This document shows, one piece after another, positions 1 through 9,141 of a DNA stretch of 64,000 nt; the first letter of the stretch is position 1; each line of letters opens with the position of its first letter. This DNA is from Tessaracoccus defluvii. GTDB taxonomy: Bacteria > Actinomycetota > Actinomycetes > Propionibacteriales > Propionibacteriaceae. Below the pieces are notes generated by a model, which saw nothing but the letters and a program-made list of their open reading frames with translations, searched no databases and had not been told where the DNA came from. Location of the stretch: contig NZ_CP060789.1 of the NCBI RefSeq assembly GCF_014489575.1, positions 3,658,001 through 3,722,000 of the forward strand, written 5' to 3'. The translations under genes and the position numbers were made by a program.

Positions 1-1213
1 CCCAGGCAGCGAGCACGGCCCGCCCCGCGGCGTCCGGGTTCCTGTCGCCCCGCGCCGTTCCCTGTCGGGTGGAGGTGAACGTCACGTGGGCTTCGTCAGC
101 CATCACCTCGACAACCCGTTCGTCCGGCCAGGGCAGTCCCCGGAGCCGTGCCAACGCCTCCGCCCGGTCGGAGGCGGGCACGCCGTCCATCCGGACCGTG
201 ATCTGCTCCGGTTCGACGCGGACCGTGGGCATCCGCCGCACGGCGTTGTGGTTGAGGGCGGCCCAGGAGTCGCGCACGTGCGGCAGCTCGCCCACCATCC
301 ACACGTGGTGCCCCGTGCCCCGGCATCCGACGCCGACCTGGAGGGCGGTCGTGAAGGAAGCCAGGACGTCCGCGCACTGCTCCAGGGGCACCTCGTGGAG
401 CTCGATCCGCCCGGGGAGAAGCGTCACCCGCAGGCCGGCGTCGGTGAGCTGGCGGAAGAGGGCGGTGTCGACGGTTCCCGTACCGATGTGGATCAGGTTG
501 CTGCGCTGACGCAGCGTCCAGGGGAGGTCGGTCCGGATGTCTCCGAGCGTTGCGAGGTCGGCGTCGTCCAGGAGGGTGACCAGATCGCCCTGGATCATCC
601 AGGCGTGCGGTTCGAGCTGGGCCAACGCGCTGGCGCGCCCTGGCACCTGGCTCCCGGGGAACGCCCCGGTGTAGCGACTGTCGATGTCGTAGGCGGCGAA
701 GTAGACGCCATCGTGGAGGGGAGCCGCGGCGAGTGTGGTCGCCAAGGTCGTCGTCTGATACTCGATGAGGCGGGGCCACTCCTCGCGCCCCGGACCGCTG
801 TAGGGGCCGAGCGCCCAGCCGACGCGACGTCCGGTCGCCCCCGCAGGGAGCGGCTCGTCAGCCCACGCCCAGGCGTCATCGGGCGCCGCGTGCCGGGACA
901 GGAGCCGCAGCGTCGTCGAGCCGCCGGTGACCGGCCAGGTGACGTGGAGGGAGAACCGACCGCTTCCGTTCGTGCCCCACTGCTCGGCGAGGTCGTCGCT
1001 GAAGCTCCGGGCCTCCGTCAGGGAACCCACCTCGACCGTGACCAGCCCGCCGATGATCCCGACAAGGCCGTACTGGGCCTCGAAGGTGATCGAGGGGTGG
1101 TGGGCGCGTTGCTCTTCGACCCAGGCCTCGAGCTGGCCAGCCTGGCGACCGCTGCAGCCGCCTCCCAACACCAGGGCCGCCACCACGGCCGCTGCCTTCC
1201 AGACACGTCCCAC
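1..1213 (-). CDS. Predicted lipoprotein, C-terminus outside window
   Basis: Reading leftwards from a GTG at 1213, an open frame runs to the window edge (about 404 residues seen). The start is fixed by GGGAGGTGA six bases upstream. The N-terminus MGRVWKAAAVVAALVLGGGC is a lipoprotein signal with its lipobox cysteine at residue 20, so the protein should sit on the outer face of the membrane. The rest is soluble alpha/beta-looking sequence without a family I recognise. It lies 51 bases downstream of the SecA2 frame on the same strand, which could mean co-transcription but does not prove a link. The frame is uninterrupted and the third codon position is strongly G/C; the opposite strand is also open, but has no comparable start signals. 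Confidence 0.75.
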   Translation of the reverse strand, partial: MGRVWKAAAVVAALVLGGGCSGRQAGQLEAWVEEQRAHHPSITFEAQYGLVGIIGGLVTVEVGSLTEARSFSDDLAEQWGTNGSGRFSLHVTWPVTGGSTTLRLLSRHAAPDDAWAWADEPLPAGATGRRVGWALGPYSGPGREEWPRLIEYQTTTLATTLAAAPLHDGVYFAAYDIDSRYTGAFPGSQVPGRASALAQLEPHAWMIQGDLVTLLDDADLATLGDIRTDLPWTLRQRSNLIHIGTGTVDTALFRQLTDAGLRVTLLPGRIELHEVPLEQCADVLASFTTALQVGVGCRGTGHHVWMVGELPHVRDSWAALNHNAVRRMPTVRVEPEQITVRMDGVPASDRAEALARLRGLPWPDERVVEVMADEAHVTFTSTRQGTARGDRNPDAAGRAVLAAW

Positions 1214-1264
1214 GGCTCACCTCCCGCTAGGGCAGCAGGCTAGTCGCGCAGCAGGTCGACCGGG

Positions 1265-3455
1265 TCAGCGGCGGCCCAGCGCCTTCGCCATGCGGTCGAG
1301 CTCGCCGCCGAGCTCGTTGTCGGTGACGGTGTAGGCCCAGGTGGCCGATGGCACGCGGTCGCCGAGGAAGGTGAGGTCGAGCCCGTCAGCGGTGCTGGCG
1401 CCCGCGAGCAGTCGGGCAGCGTCGTCGGCCGTCTCCGCCACGACCGACTCGAAGGCGGTGGCCACCTGACGCTCGAACTCCGTCAACGGGTCCTCCTTCG
1501 CGAGTGCCCGCAGGTGGATGCCCTCGCGGATCTCGCCAGCGAACGCCAGGTGCTCGCTCCATCGCAGGTCGATCGCCGCCAGCAATGCCAGCCGGCAGGC
1601 GGCGGCCAGGTGGCCGGCATCGATCTCGCGGCCCAGGTCGTCGAGCAGGTCGCCGTCGGCGGTCCGCAGCACCTCGACGGCGAACGCCTCGGATGCCAGC
1701 GCCCGGTCGCGCTGCTCCAGCACCGCCCGGCGCTGGGCCGAGAGCAGGTTCGCGTACCGCGTGGACAGACGGCGCAGGCTCTGCTGCTGGCCCTCGTCGA
1801 TCCGCTGCGCGTGACCGCTCAGGTCGGCCAACCTGCGGTCGCGCACCACGCCGTCGGCCGTCACGTCGAGGGGAGCCGGTGATCCGGCGCATGCCTGACG
1901 ATGAGGTCGTCGTCGAGGGAGGCGAGGAAGACCGAGTCGCCCGGGTCTCCCTGGCGGCCTGCGCGTCCCCGGAGCTGGTCCTCGAGCCGCGACGACGGGA
2001 ACAGCCCCACGCCGATCACCCGCAGACCGCCTGCGGCCACCGAGGCGTCGGGCAGCCGGATGTCGGTGCCCCGTCCCGCCAGCTGCGTCGAGACGGTGAT
2101 CCGCCCGGGCGCGCCCGCCTCGGCGACGATCGCCGCCTCGTCGTCGGTGTTGGCGGCGTTCAGGACCGTCGCGGGGAGCCCTGCGGTGGCGAGGACGGCG
2201 CCGTAGCGGACGGAGTCGGCCACCGACCGGCAGGCGACCAGCACCGGGCGGCCCTCCTCGTGCGCCTCCCGCACCTCGGCTACCAGCACCGTGTCGCGAT
2301 GTTCGGCCGAGTCGAAGAGGAGGGTGGGGCGGTCCAGGCGCAGGCAGGGGGTGGCCGGGGCAGCTGCACCACCTGCATGCGGTAGGTCTCCTCCAGCTCG
2401 GTGCGGGCGCCGAGCAGGGTGGCGCTCATCCCCACAACGGAGTCGTACATGCTCACCAGCTCGCCGATGACGAGCTGGTCGAGCACCTCGAGCCGGGGCT
2501 CGGCGGTCAACGACTCCTTGGCCTCGACCGCCGCCTGCAGCCCGTCGGGCCAGCGCTGCAGCTTCTCGACCCGGCCGCGCGAGCCGCTGATCAGCCACAC
2601 CCTGCCTCCGGCCACCATGTAGTCGACGTCGCGGGTCAGCAGCGCCTCCGCGTGCAGCGCGGCGTTGACGCCCACGAGGAGCTCGGCGTCGCCGTCGAAC
2701 AGGTCGCTGCCGGGAAAGGCCGCCTCGATCTCGGACAGCCCCGCCTCCGTCAGGTGGACGGTGCGGTGATCGGGCGAGCGGTCGTAGTGGAGGCCGGGGG
2801 CCAGCCGACTGGCGAGGGCGGCCAGATCCCGGGCCGCGTCGTTGGTCTCCAGCGCACCCTCGGCCGCCAGCACCAGCGGCACGCGTGCCTCGTCCAACAG
2901 CACTGCGTCGGCCTCGTCGATGATGACGGCGTCGCGGACAGCGCCCGTGCGCAGGGCTGCATCGACCGCGAGGCGGTCCCTGAGCACGTCGAATCCGGCC
3001 TCGGCGACCGAGACGTAGACCACGTCGCAGGCGTAGGCCGCCCGTCGGGCCCCCGGGTCGGCGTCCGCGGTGACGTAGCCGACGCTGCGTTCCAGCGCCG
3101 CGAACAGCGGCCCCATCCAGGTGGCGTCGCGCCTGGCCAGGTAGTCGTTGGCGGTGAGCACGTGCACGCGTCTCCTGCGGGCGACGAGCCCGGCGGCGGC
3201 CATGGCACCCACGAGGGTCTTCCCCTCGCCCGTCGGCAGTTCGACGGAGAGGCCGCGCAGCATCGCCAGCGTCGCGCGCTCCTGCGGCGGGAGCGGCGAC
3301 AGCCCGACGGCGGAGGCGGCCGCGGCGAAGATCGGGGCGAGTTCGCGGGCCTCCTCCTTGTTGGGGGCCAGGCGCCCGAGCAGCCGCGAGTTCGCCCGCC
3401 GGTCGAGCCAGCCGCGGGCGGCGTCGGCGGGGGAACGGCGGGGGCGCTGCGTCAT
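1265..3455 (-). pseudogene. secA2: Accessory preprotein translocase SecA2, broken by two frameshifts
   Basis: SecA2 is the accessory Sec ATPase that drives export of a subset of proteins. Three frames in order give one SecA-like protein of about 740 residues, the usual actinobacterial SecA2 length. The first (start ATG 3455) has Walker A LPTGEGKT, the LTANDYLARRD motif and VIIDEADAVLLDEAR. The second carries TQLAGRGTDIRLP and QLRGRAGRQGDPGDS. The third (from about 1864) is the helical scaffold/wing region. The frames change near 2365, inside CTGCCCCGGCC, and near 1868, inside CTCCCCTCG. In both, adding one C restores a continuous family-like sequence (QLPPATPCLRLDRP and RLPLDVTADGVV). This is either recent decay or two homopolymer errors in the assembly. 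With a corrected sequence it would be an intact secA2. Confidence 0.85.
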
Positions 3456-3486
3456 CGTCGGGCCCTTCCTGTCGGAGACCCCCAGG

Positions 3487-3697
3487 CTACCGACCGGGGG
3501 CCGGACCGCCCGCGTCAGGCGGGCCCGTGATCCGGCGGCGCATCAGTTCCGCCCCGGGGCCGGCGGCCTGGCCGAGCCCGATGGGGCGGCCGGTCAGGAT
3601 CATGGCGATGGACAGCGCCGGGGCATGTGCCGCGGCTCCCTCGCCGGCTGCCCAGTCGGCGTCGACGGCGACGAACCGGACACCCTCGCGTGGTGAG
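3487..3697 (-). pseudogene. C-terminal remnant of a mycothiol-dependent maleylpyruvate isomerase-like gene
   Basis: A minus-strand frame between SecA2 and the ABC permease reads VRFVAVDADWAAGEG, then PALSIAMILTGRPIGL and GPGAELMRRR. This resembles the C-terminal domain of the maleylpyruvate isomerase/DinB-fold family of mycothiol-dependent enzymes. The roughly 150-residue N-terminal DinB-fold half is absent upstream, where the sequence runs into Arg/Pro-rich non-coding frames before the permease stop. I read it as a leftover fragment. The identification is from memory of the family pattern and is modest in strength. Confidence 0.4.
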
Positions 3698-3778
3698 GGG
3701 GCGCATGGCCCCTCCAGGCCGCACACTCTACGCGCGGCCCGGAGGATTGGACAGGTGTCTGCGGCGCCGGGTGCCGGC

Positions 3779-5197
3779 TCAGTCGGCCCGGCGCTCCAGC
3801 GTCCCGAGGACCTGGGTCTGCAGCGGCCGGGAGGCCAGCAGCGCCCCGCACACCAGCGTGAGCCCCAGGGCAAGCACCGTCCCCAGCAGCAGCGGGCCGA
3901 GTGTCGACTCGCCGGCGGTCGCTGCGAGGCGGGCGACCGGGCCGGCCATTCCGGCGCCCAGCCCCACGCCCAATGCCATGCCGAGGACGAGCGGCCCGAG
4001 GGTCTCCAGCCAGGAAGCCTTCGTCAGGAACGATCGCGGGGAGCCCATCTTGTCGAGCGCCCTGGCCTGTTCGGCGCGCTCCAGCACGGCCGAGGCCTGA
4101 GTGATCAGGACCGACGTCGCCGCGAGGGCGAGCCCGACTGCCAGCGTGATCAGGGCGCCCTTCGTGAAGTCGTGGACGGCGCCCTCGATGACCGACTGGG
4201 AGGCACCTCCCTCGGCCGAATCGAGGCTGACCGGCATCATGGCGACGTACCCGCTGATGAAGCACAGCAGCGCGATCCCGGAGACCTGCTGCCAGGTCGC
4301 CTTCGGGTTGGCCTGCACGCGGCGCGCCGCCCACACCAGCGACGGCCAGGGCGCCTGGGCCACCAGCCTGCTGAGGTGCTGCAACACCCACGGCGCCACC
4401 AGGTTGAGGCCCCACACCACGACGATCAGGAAGCCGCCGATGACCAGCCACGGGACCAGCGTGGCGCCGAGCGGCACGGCGCTGGAGCCTGCGATCGCGA
4501 TGCCGAGCAGAGCGACGAAGGCGATCGGTCGCCAGACCTTCAGCCCGGGCCTGGAACCGCGACGGGCCACGCCGAGCGGGGAGATCCGCACCTGCCGCAG
4601 CCCCCACCAGCTGGCGACGAGCCCGATCACGACCGTGGCGGCCAGGATGCCGAGCACCCCGAACCAGGGGAGCAGCATCTCCGCGGGATCCACGGGGACC
4701 GCCTGCATCGTCAGATTCCCCCACAGAGGCAGCGTCGCGAAGTACGCGGCCGTGCCCGCCGCGCAGCCGATGACGGCCTGGATCAGAGCGTCGATCAACG
4801 ACATGCGGGTCACATCGCCGGCCGAGAGCCCCAGCAGGCGCAGCGCGGCGAGACGCCGCTCCCGGCCGCGGGCCCCCAGCACTGCGGCCGAGCCAGCCAG
4901 ACCGGCCAGCGACGGGATGAGCAGGGCGCAGGCGACGACGGCCAGCACCGCGTACATCGTCAGGAACACGTCGAAGGTGGGGTCCTCGGCCAGCGCCTCT
5001 GCCAGCAGCCCCGTCGGGTTCGCTGCCCGCTGGAAGAACATGAGGGTTCCGCCCGCGACGGTGAGCGCGAGCGCCGAGCTGACCGCGTAGGCGAGGATCG
5101 AGGCGAGATAGAGCAGCGACTCGCCCTGCCGGATCGCAAAGCGGGACTTCGTCAGCTGGAGACTCAGCGACGAGAGGCCGGTGATGGTCGGGCTCAT
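3779..5197 (-). CDS. FtsX-type ABC transporter permease
   Basis: About 472 residues beginning MSPTITGLSSLSLQLTKSRF. The start at 5197 is chosen because it overlaps the stop of the upstream ATPase (4-base overlap), implying translational coupling. The layout is that of the FtsX/MacB superfamily: one N-terminal membrane helix, a large loop, then clusters of helices in the middle and at the C-terminus. Such permeases with a LolD-like ATPase export or sense antimicrobial peptides, lipids or lipoproteins; the substrate cannot be read from sequence. The ATPase lies directly upstream, and the divergent two-component pair across 5944-6050 is its likely regulator, an arrangement familiar from peptide-antibiotic detoxification modules. 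Confidence 0.85.
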   Translation of the reverse strand: MSPTITGLSSLSLQLTKSRFAIRQGESLLYLASILAYAVSSALALTVAGGTLMFFQRAANPTGLLAEALAEDPTFDVFLTMYAVLAVVACALLIPSLAGLAGSAAVLGARGRERRLAALRLLGLSAGDVTRMSLIDALIQAVIGCAAGTAAYFATLPLWGNLTMQAVPVDPAEMLLPWFGVLGILAATVVIGLVASWWGLRQVRISPLGVARRGSRPGLKVWRPIAFVALLGIAIAGSSAVPLGATLVPWLVIGGFLIVVVWGLNLVAPWVLQHLSRLVAQAPWPSLVWAARRVQANPKATWQQVSGIALLCFISGYVAMMPVSLDSAEGGASQSVIEGAVHDFTKGALITLAVGLALAATSVLITQASAVLERAEQARALDKMGSPRSFLTKASWLETLGPLVLGMALGVGLGAGMAGPVARLAATAGESTLGPLLLGTVLALGLTLVCGALLASRPLQTQVLGTLERRAD

Positions 5198-5943
5198 CGG
5201 GTCGCCTCCCGGCTGGCACCGAGCCGGCGGTCGGAGTGCACCAGCCCGTCGCGGATCTCCACCAGGCGCGAGCACCAGGCGGCGACGTTGGGGTCGTGGG
5301 TCACCAGGATCAGGCTGGCGCCGGCGAGCCCGACGATCGCCGTCAGCAGCTGCATCACCTCATGGCCCGTGGCCTGGTCGAGCGCACCGCTCGGCTCGTC
5401 GGCGAAGACGACCTTCGGTCGTCCGACCAGCGCCCGGGCGATGGCGACGCGCTGGGCCTGGCCGCCGGACATGTCTCCGGGACGGCGGCCGGCAAGGTCG
5501 GCGATGCCGAGGCGGGCGAGCATGGCGTCGGCCTCAGCCAGCGCCTTGCCCCGGCCGCTGCCGGTCAGCATCAGCGGCAGCGCCACGTTCTCGCGGGAGG
5601 GGAGCTCGGGGATCAGCTGGTTGTCCTGGAACACGAAGCCGAACTCGGTCAGGCGGGTGTGGGAGCGACGCTTGTCGGACAGGCCCGACAGGGTGTTGCC
5701 CGCGAGGCGCACCTCGCCGGCGTCGGGTGTCAGCACTCCGGACAGGCAGTGCAGCAGGGTCGACTTGCCGGAGCCGGACGGGCCCATGACGGCCACCGTC
5801 TCTCCGGCCGCGACCTCGAGGCTGACGCCGGCGAGCGCCCGCACCTGGCCGAACGAACGGGTGATGTCGTGGGTGGAGAGGAGGGGCTGCCCGGCGGCGC
5901 GGGCGACCGCCGTCTCCTCGGAGAAGTTCGTCACGTTGGTCAT
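5194..5943 (-). CDS. ABC transporter ATP-binding protein, LolD/MacB-like
   Basis: A 249-residue ABC ATPase. From ATG 5943 (MTNVTNFSEE) it shows Walker A GPSGSGKST, a Q-loop in FVFQDNQ, the signature MSGGQAQRVAIARAL, Walker B VVFADEPSGALD and the switch histidine in LVTHDPN. The FADEPSGALD form is characteristic of the LolD/FtsE/MacB branch that works with FtsX-type permeases, which matches its partner overlapping its stop. An upstream in-frame ATG at 5979 is possible, but the 5943 start gives a more normal N-terminus. It energises export or mechanotransmission by the permease and is probably controlled from the palindrome at 6000-6017. Confidence 0.9.
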   Translation of the reverse strand: MTNVTNFSEETAVARAAGQPLLSTHDITRSFGQVRALAGVSLEVAAGETVAVMGPSGSGKSTLLHCLSGVLTPDAGEVRLAGNTLSGLSDKRRSHTRLTEFGFVFQDNQLIPELPSRENVALPLMLTGSGRGKALAEADAMLARLGIADLAGRRPGDMSGGQAQRVAIARALVGRPKVVFADEPSGALDQATGHEVMQLLTAIVGLAGASLILVTHDPNVAAWCSRLVEIRDGLVHSDRRLGASREATR

Positions 5944-5999
5944 GCCACCATTCCATCCGTTGTGTCGTGCCCCGACCACAGTGTGCGCGTTGCTTCGCA

Positions 6000-6017
6000 G
6001 GTAGTGCCAGCACTACC
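6000..6017. promoter_or_regulatory. Palindromic operator between ABC module and two-component genes
   Basis: GGTAGTGC-CA-GCACTACC is an inverted repeat with perfect 8-base arms and a 2-base spacer. It lies in the 107-base divergent intergenic space, 57 bases from the ATPase start and about 22 bases upstream of the -10 of the kinase gene. NarL/LiaR-type regulators bind such dyads, and the adjacent response regulator is of that type, so autoregulation plus control of the ABC genes is the simple inference. Confidence 0.6.
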
Positions 6018-6038
6018 CCTCGACGCTGCCACATCCGA

Positions 6039-6044
6039 TAGGTT
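6039..6044 (+). promoter_or_regulatory. -10 element of a leaderless promoter for the sensor kinase
   Basis: TAGGTT lies six bases upstream of the GTG at 6051, which puts the expected transcription start at or next to the start codon. There is no Shine-Dalgarno sequence. This is the classic actinobacterial leaderless layout and supports GTG 6051 as the start. Confidence 0.55.
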
Positions 6045-6050
6045 CGCGGT

Positions 6051-6764
6051 GTGAGATGGCGGCGACGTGCGGAGGAGCAGTCCCACGAGGACGCTGCCGC
6101 CGGGCAGATCGCGGAGCTGGTCGCGTCGCGCAGGATCATCGTCGACGCCTACGAGGTGGAGCGGCGACGGCTGGAGCGCGACCTGCACGACGGCACCCAG
6201 CAGTACCTGGTCGCCGCTGCCATGAAGCTAGGTGAGGCGGCCCTGTCGCCGTCCGTCGAGGCGGATCCCGCCCTCGCCGCCCTCCTCGACGACGCCCGCG
6301 CCACGCTGATGAGAGGGCTGGAGGCGCTCCGCACGACCGTCCGCGGCATCCATCCCAGCATCCTGAGCGAGCGGGGACTCGCCGCGGCCCTCGACGATGT
6401 CGCGGCGGCCGCCGCCGGTGAGGTGCGGATCGTCGTGCCCAACCCGCTCCCGGACCTTCCGGAGGGGGTGTTGGCGTCCGGGTACTTCTTCGCCGCAGAG
6501 GCCATCGCCAACGCGGCCAAGTACGCGCCCGGCGCGCCCGTCACGGTGCTGTTGACCGCCGACGAGGCGCTCCGGATCTCCGTCGTCGACAGCGGTGCGG
6601 GCGGCGCGAGGATCATCCCGGGCCACGGGCTGGCCGGGCTGCGGGAACGGCTCGCGGCGTTCGGCGGCACCATCGACATCTCCAGCCCTGAGGGCGGCCC
6701 GACGCAGGTGGTGGCCGCTCTTCCGCTGCTGCTGCGGCGCGGCGAGCCGGGGGTCCAGCTGTGA
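6051..6764 (+). CDS. Cytosolic sensor histidine kinase, NarL-system type
   Basis: A 237-residue kinase consisting only of a HisKA_3 dimerisation/phosphoacceptor region (LERDLHDGTQQ, His46) and a HATPase domain (AEAIANAAKYA N-box, DSGAGG and GHGLAGLRERL G-boxes). No membrane segment or sensor domain precedes it, so it must sense through a partner, plausibly the divergently encoded ABC exporter. That is a known strategy for peptide-detoxification modules but an inference here. The GTG start follows a leaderless -10. Its stop overlaps the GTG of the response regulator (GTGA), so the two are coupled. Confidence 0.9.
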   Translation: MRWRRRAEEQSHEDAAAGQIAELVASRRIIVDAYEVERRRLERDLHDGTQQYLVAAAMKLGEAALSPSVEADPALAALLDDARATLMRGLEALRTTVRGIHPSILSERGLAAALDDVAAAAAGEVRIVVPNPLPDLPEGVLASGYFFAAEAIANAAKYAPGAPVTVLLTADEALRISVVDSGAGGARIIPGHGLAGLRERLAAFGGTIDISSPEGGPTQVVAALPLLLRRGEPGVQL

Positions 6765-7450
6765 CCGGCGCCCGGCTCGTGGTCGCGGACGACTCGGTGC
6801 TGCTGCGCGAGGGGCTCGTCGGGCTGCTGGAACGGCAGGGGTTTGAGGTGGTCGCGCAGGAGGGGCGTGCCGACGCGCTCGTGCAGTGCGTGCGTGAGCT
6901 GGCCGCCGGCGGGGCGCTCCCTGACGCCGTCATCACCGATGTGCGGATGCCGCCGGGAATGTCGAACGACGGGCTGCGCGCGGCCCTCGACCTGAAGACG
7001 GAGTTCCCCGCGCTCGGGATGCTGGTGGTGAGCCAGTACGTCGCGCCGCTGTATGCGCAGGAGCTGTTCGGGCTGCCGACGCCCGCGGGCGCGGGCGGCG
7101 CCGGCTACCTGCTGAAGGACCGTGTGGCCGAGGTCGCGGACTTCATCCGGTCGCTCCGCCTGGTGCTGGCCGGCGGCGTCGTCATCGACCCGGAGGTGGC
7201 GCGCGCCATGGTGCACAGCAGCCGTTCGGGGTTGGGGGAGTTGAGTGGTCGCGAGCTCGAGGTGCTGGAGTTGATGGCCCGCGGGCTGTCGAACGCGGAG
7301 ATCGCCGACGACCTCGTCCTCTCCGGGGCAGCCGTGGCCAAACACGTCAGCAACATCTTCGCGAAGCTCCGGCTGGCGCCGGGGGAGGAGAACCGGCGGG
7401 TCCGGGCCATCCTCGCGTTCCTCGCCGACGCGGGTGGAGGCACACGCTAG
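6761..7450 (+). CDS. NarL/LuxR-family response regulator
   Basis: A 229-residue two-domain regulator. The receiver domain has the acidic pair in VVADDS and the phosphoacceptor Asp60 in AVITDVRMPP, with the conserved Lys in YLLKDRV. The C-terminal LuxR helix-turn-helix is LSGRELEVLELMARGLSNAEIA. There is an unusual insertion between receiver strands 4 and 5 (GLPTPAGAGGAG). It is translationally coupled to the kinase and probably binds the dyad at 6000-6017, controlling both its own operon and the ABC genes. Confidence 0.9.
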   Translation: MTGARLVVADDSVLLREGLVGLLERQGFEVVAQEGRADALVQCVRELAAGGALPDAVITDVRMPPGMSNDGLRAALDLKTEFPALGMLVVSQYVAPLYAQELFGLPTPAGAGGAGYLLKDRVAEVADFIRSLRLVLAGGVVIDPEVARAMVHSSRSGLGELSGRELEVLELMARGLSNAEIADDLVLSGAAVAKHVSNIFAKLRLAPGEENRRVRAILAFLADAGGGTR

Positions 7451-7584
7451 GCGCGTCGTGGGGGCGACTCCGTCGTTGCGCCGGACAACTCCGTCCTGAC
7501 TAGGTCGGTCAAGCTACAGACAGGACGACTGCGCCGCCCTAGGATGACGCCAGAGCGAGCCAGCTAGCCATCGGAGGACCGGCC

Positions 7585-8724
7585 ATGTCTGCAGAGAGTC
7601 CGGGCGTCGAACCCACTCCCACCACCGGCCCCCTTCACGTCAGAGCGCGGCTGATGAACCCGTTCGTGTGGGCCTTCCTGGCGATGCTCGGAGCGCTCAC
7701 CGGGTTCGCCCTCGGGGGCGCCGTCGCGGCATTGAGCAGCATCGGTGTCACCGTCCTCATCGCGGTGTTCTTCGCACTGGCGCTCGACCCGGTGGTGCGC
7801 AGGCTCGAGGCCAGAGGGTTGGGGCGGGGCATCGCCATCGGCGTCACGTTCGCGGGGCTCGTCGTCGTGGTCGGAGCGATGCTCGCGTTCGTCGTGCCCG
7901 CCACCGTGCACCAGGTGGTGGCCTTCACGAAGTCCGTCCCGGAGTTCCTGACGGCGCTGGAGCAGCAGCCGTGGTTCCAGGAGCTGACGGGACTGGGCGG
8001 GGAGGAGGCGTACGACGCCGTCCTCGACCGGCTCCAGGCGTGGATCTCGAACCCGGCGAATCTTCTCGCGATCGGCAACGGGGTGCTCGCCTTCGGGTCC
8101 GGCCTGATCAACGGCATCTCCGGCACCATGATCGCCCTGGTGCTCACGCTGTACTTCCTGGCGTCCCTCGACGGCACGAAGCAGGCGTTCTACCGTCTGC
8201 TGCCCGCCTACAAGCGGCCGAAGGCCGCCGAGGTCACGGAGAAGATCACCCGTTCTGTCGGTGGCGCCATCGGCGGGTCGATCCAGCTGGGCGTCTTCAA
8301 CGGCATCTTCTCGTTCATCCTGCTGAGCGTCCTGGGCACCCCCTACGCGGTGATGCTGGCCTTCCTGGCGCTGCTGGTGTCGATGCTGCCGATGATCGGC
8401 TCGGTGATGGTGTGGATCATCGCGTCGGCTGTCTGCCTGATGCACTCGTGGCAGACGGCGCTCGCCTTCGCCGTCATCTACTTCGTCTACATGCAGATCG
8501 AGGCGTACGTCATGACGCCGCGCATCATGAACAAAGCGGTGTCCGTACCGGGGCCGCTGGTCCTGATCGGAGCCATGGTCGGCGCCACCCTGATGGGGCT
8601 GCTGGGCGCGCTGGTCGCCGTCCCGATCACGGCGTCGCTGCTGATCGTCATCAATAGTGTCGTCATCCCGAAGCAGGACGCCAGGACCGGGCCGGAACCG
8701 ACCGTCGATCCGCAGGCGCACTGA
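7585..8724 (+). CDS. AI-2E family transporter
   Basis: A 379-residue integral membrane protein of the AI-2E/YdiK/PerM family. It has paired helices at the N-terminus (residues ~25-90), a soluble amphipathic segment (~100-160), then a run of helices including the family hallmark around LVSMLPMIGSVMVWI and YVMTPRIMNKAVSVP. The family moves small molecules or ions, but most members have no proven substrate. The start ATG 7585 has GGAGG nine bases upstream. It is monocistronic, and its stop codon sits inside the hairpin at 8720-8747. Confidence 0.9.
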   Translation: MSAESPGVEPTPTTGPLHVRARLMNPFVWAFLAMLGALTGFALGGAVAALSSIGVTVLIAVFFALALDPVVRRLEARGLGRGIAIGVTFAGLVVVVGAMLAFVVPATVHQVVAFTKSVPEFLTALEQQPWFQELTGLGGEEAYDAVLDRLQAWISNPANLLAIGNGVLAFGSGLINGISGTMIALVLTLYFLASLDGTKQAFYRLLPAYKRPKAAEVTEKITRSVGGAIGGSIQLGVFNGIFSFILLSVLGTPYAVMLAFLALLVSMLPMIGSVMVWIIASAVCLMHSWQTALAFAVIYFVYMQIEAYVMTPRIMNKAVSVPGPLVLIGAMVGATLMGLLGALVAVPITASLLIVINSVVIPKQDARTGPEPTVDPQAH

Positions 8725-8747
8725 CGGCGTCTGCCGAGGCCGTCAGT
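8720..8747. terminator. Bidirectional terminator between convergent genes
   Basis: ACTGACGGC (8720-8728) and GCCGTCAGT (8739-8747) form a perfect 9-bp stem with a 10-base loop. It overlaps the stop codons of both the AI-2E-family gene and the convergent gene at 8743-9090. No U-tract follows, as is common in high-G+C actinobacteria. Confidence 0.65.
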
Positions 8748-9090
8748 AGCCGACGGGTGCCACCCTGGTCAGCTCTCCCATGGCCGACATCGTCCGGATG
8801 CGGTAGACCAACTGCTCGTCGAAGGGCTGCGGATCGAGCAGCAGCGAGGCGAAACCGGTCATCGAGTTGGACATGACGTGGCCGCTCACGTGCACATTGC
8901 GGTCGGCGGGGATCTCGAACGCGACGGGCCCCCACATCACCTGGAAGCTGCGCCCGTCGATAGTGATGATCGGCCGGTAGGTGCCCGTCGTCAGGCCGGG
9001 GCCCTGGCAGTCGACGGTGATCACCCGGCGGGGTCCGTCGTGGAACTCCATGTAGCCGATGACTCCGGGGATGCTGGCGAAGGCGCTCAT
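8743..9090 (-). CDS. Hypothetical protein, 115 residues
   Basis: Begins MSAFASIPGVIGYMEFHDGP and continues as a soluble, beta-rich small protein with no membrane segment or signal. Phrases such as RRVITVDCQGPG and SFQVMWGPVAFEIPADRN suggest a compact beta sandwich, but I do not recognise the family. The start at 9090 is the only good ATG. The gene is convergent with the AI-2E-family gene, shares its terminator hairpin, and is divergent from the gene at 9142. Nothing in the sequence indicates its role. Confidence 0.7.
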   Translation of the reverse strand: MSAFASIPGVIGYMEFHDGPRRVITVDCQGPGLTTGTYRPIITIDGRSFQVMWGPVAFEIPADRNVHVSGHVMSNSMTGFASLLLDPQPFDEQLVYRIRTMSAMGELTRVAPVGY

Positions 9091-9129
9091 GGGCACATCG
9101 TAGGGACGGCGTGTGTCAGGGCCGGTCGG

Positions 9130-9135
9130 TAGCCT
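9130..9135 (+). promoter_or_regulatory. -10 element, leaderless promoter
   Basis: TAGCCT lies six bases before the ATG at 9142, the same spacing as at 6039 and 60577. There is no ribosome-binding site, which points to a leaderless transcript. Confidence 0.5.
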
Positions 9136-9141
9136 TGAGGC

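Noticed and set aside
86..1243. Plus-strand frame of 385 codons opposite the lipoprotein
   Set aside because: Composition is Arg/Gly/Pro/Val shadow-like with no motif. The minus frame has a ribosome-binding site, signal peptide and lipobox.
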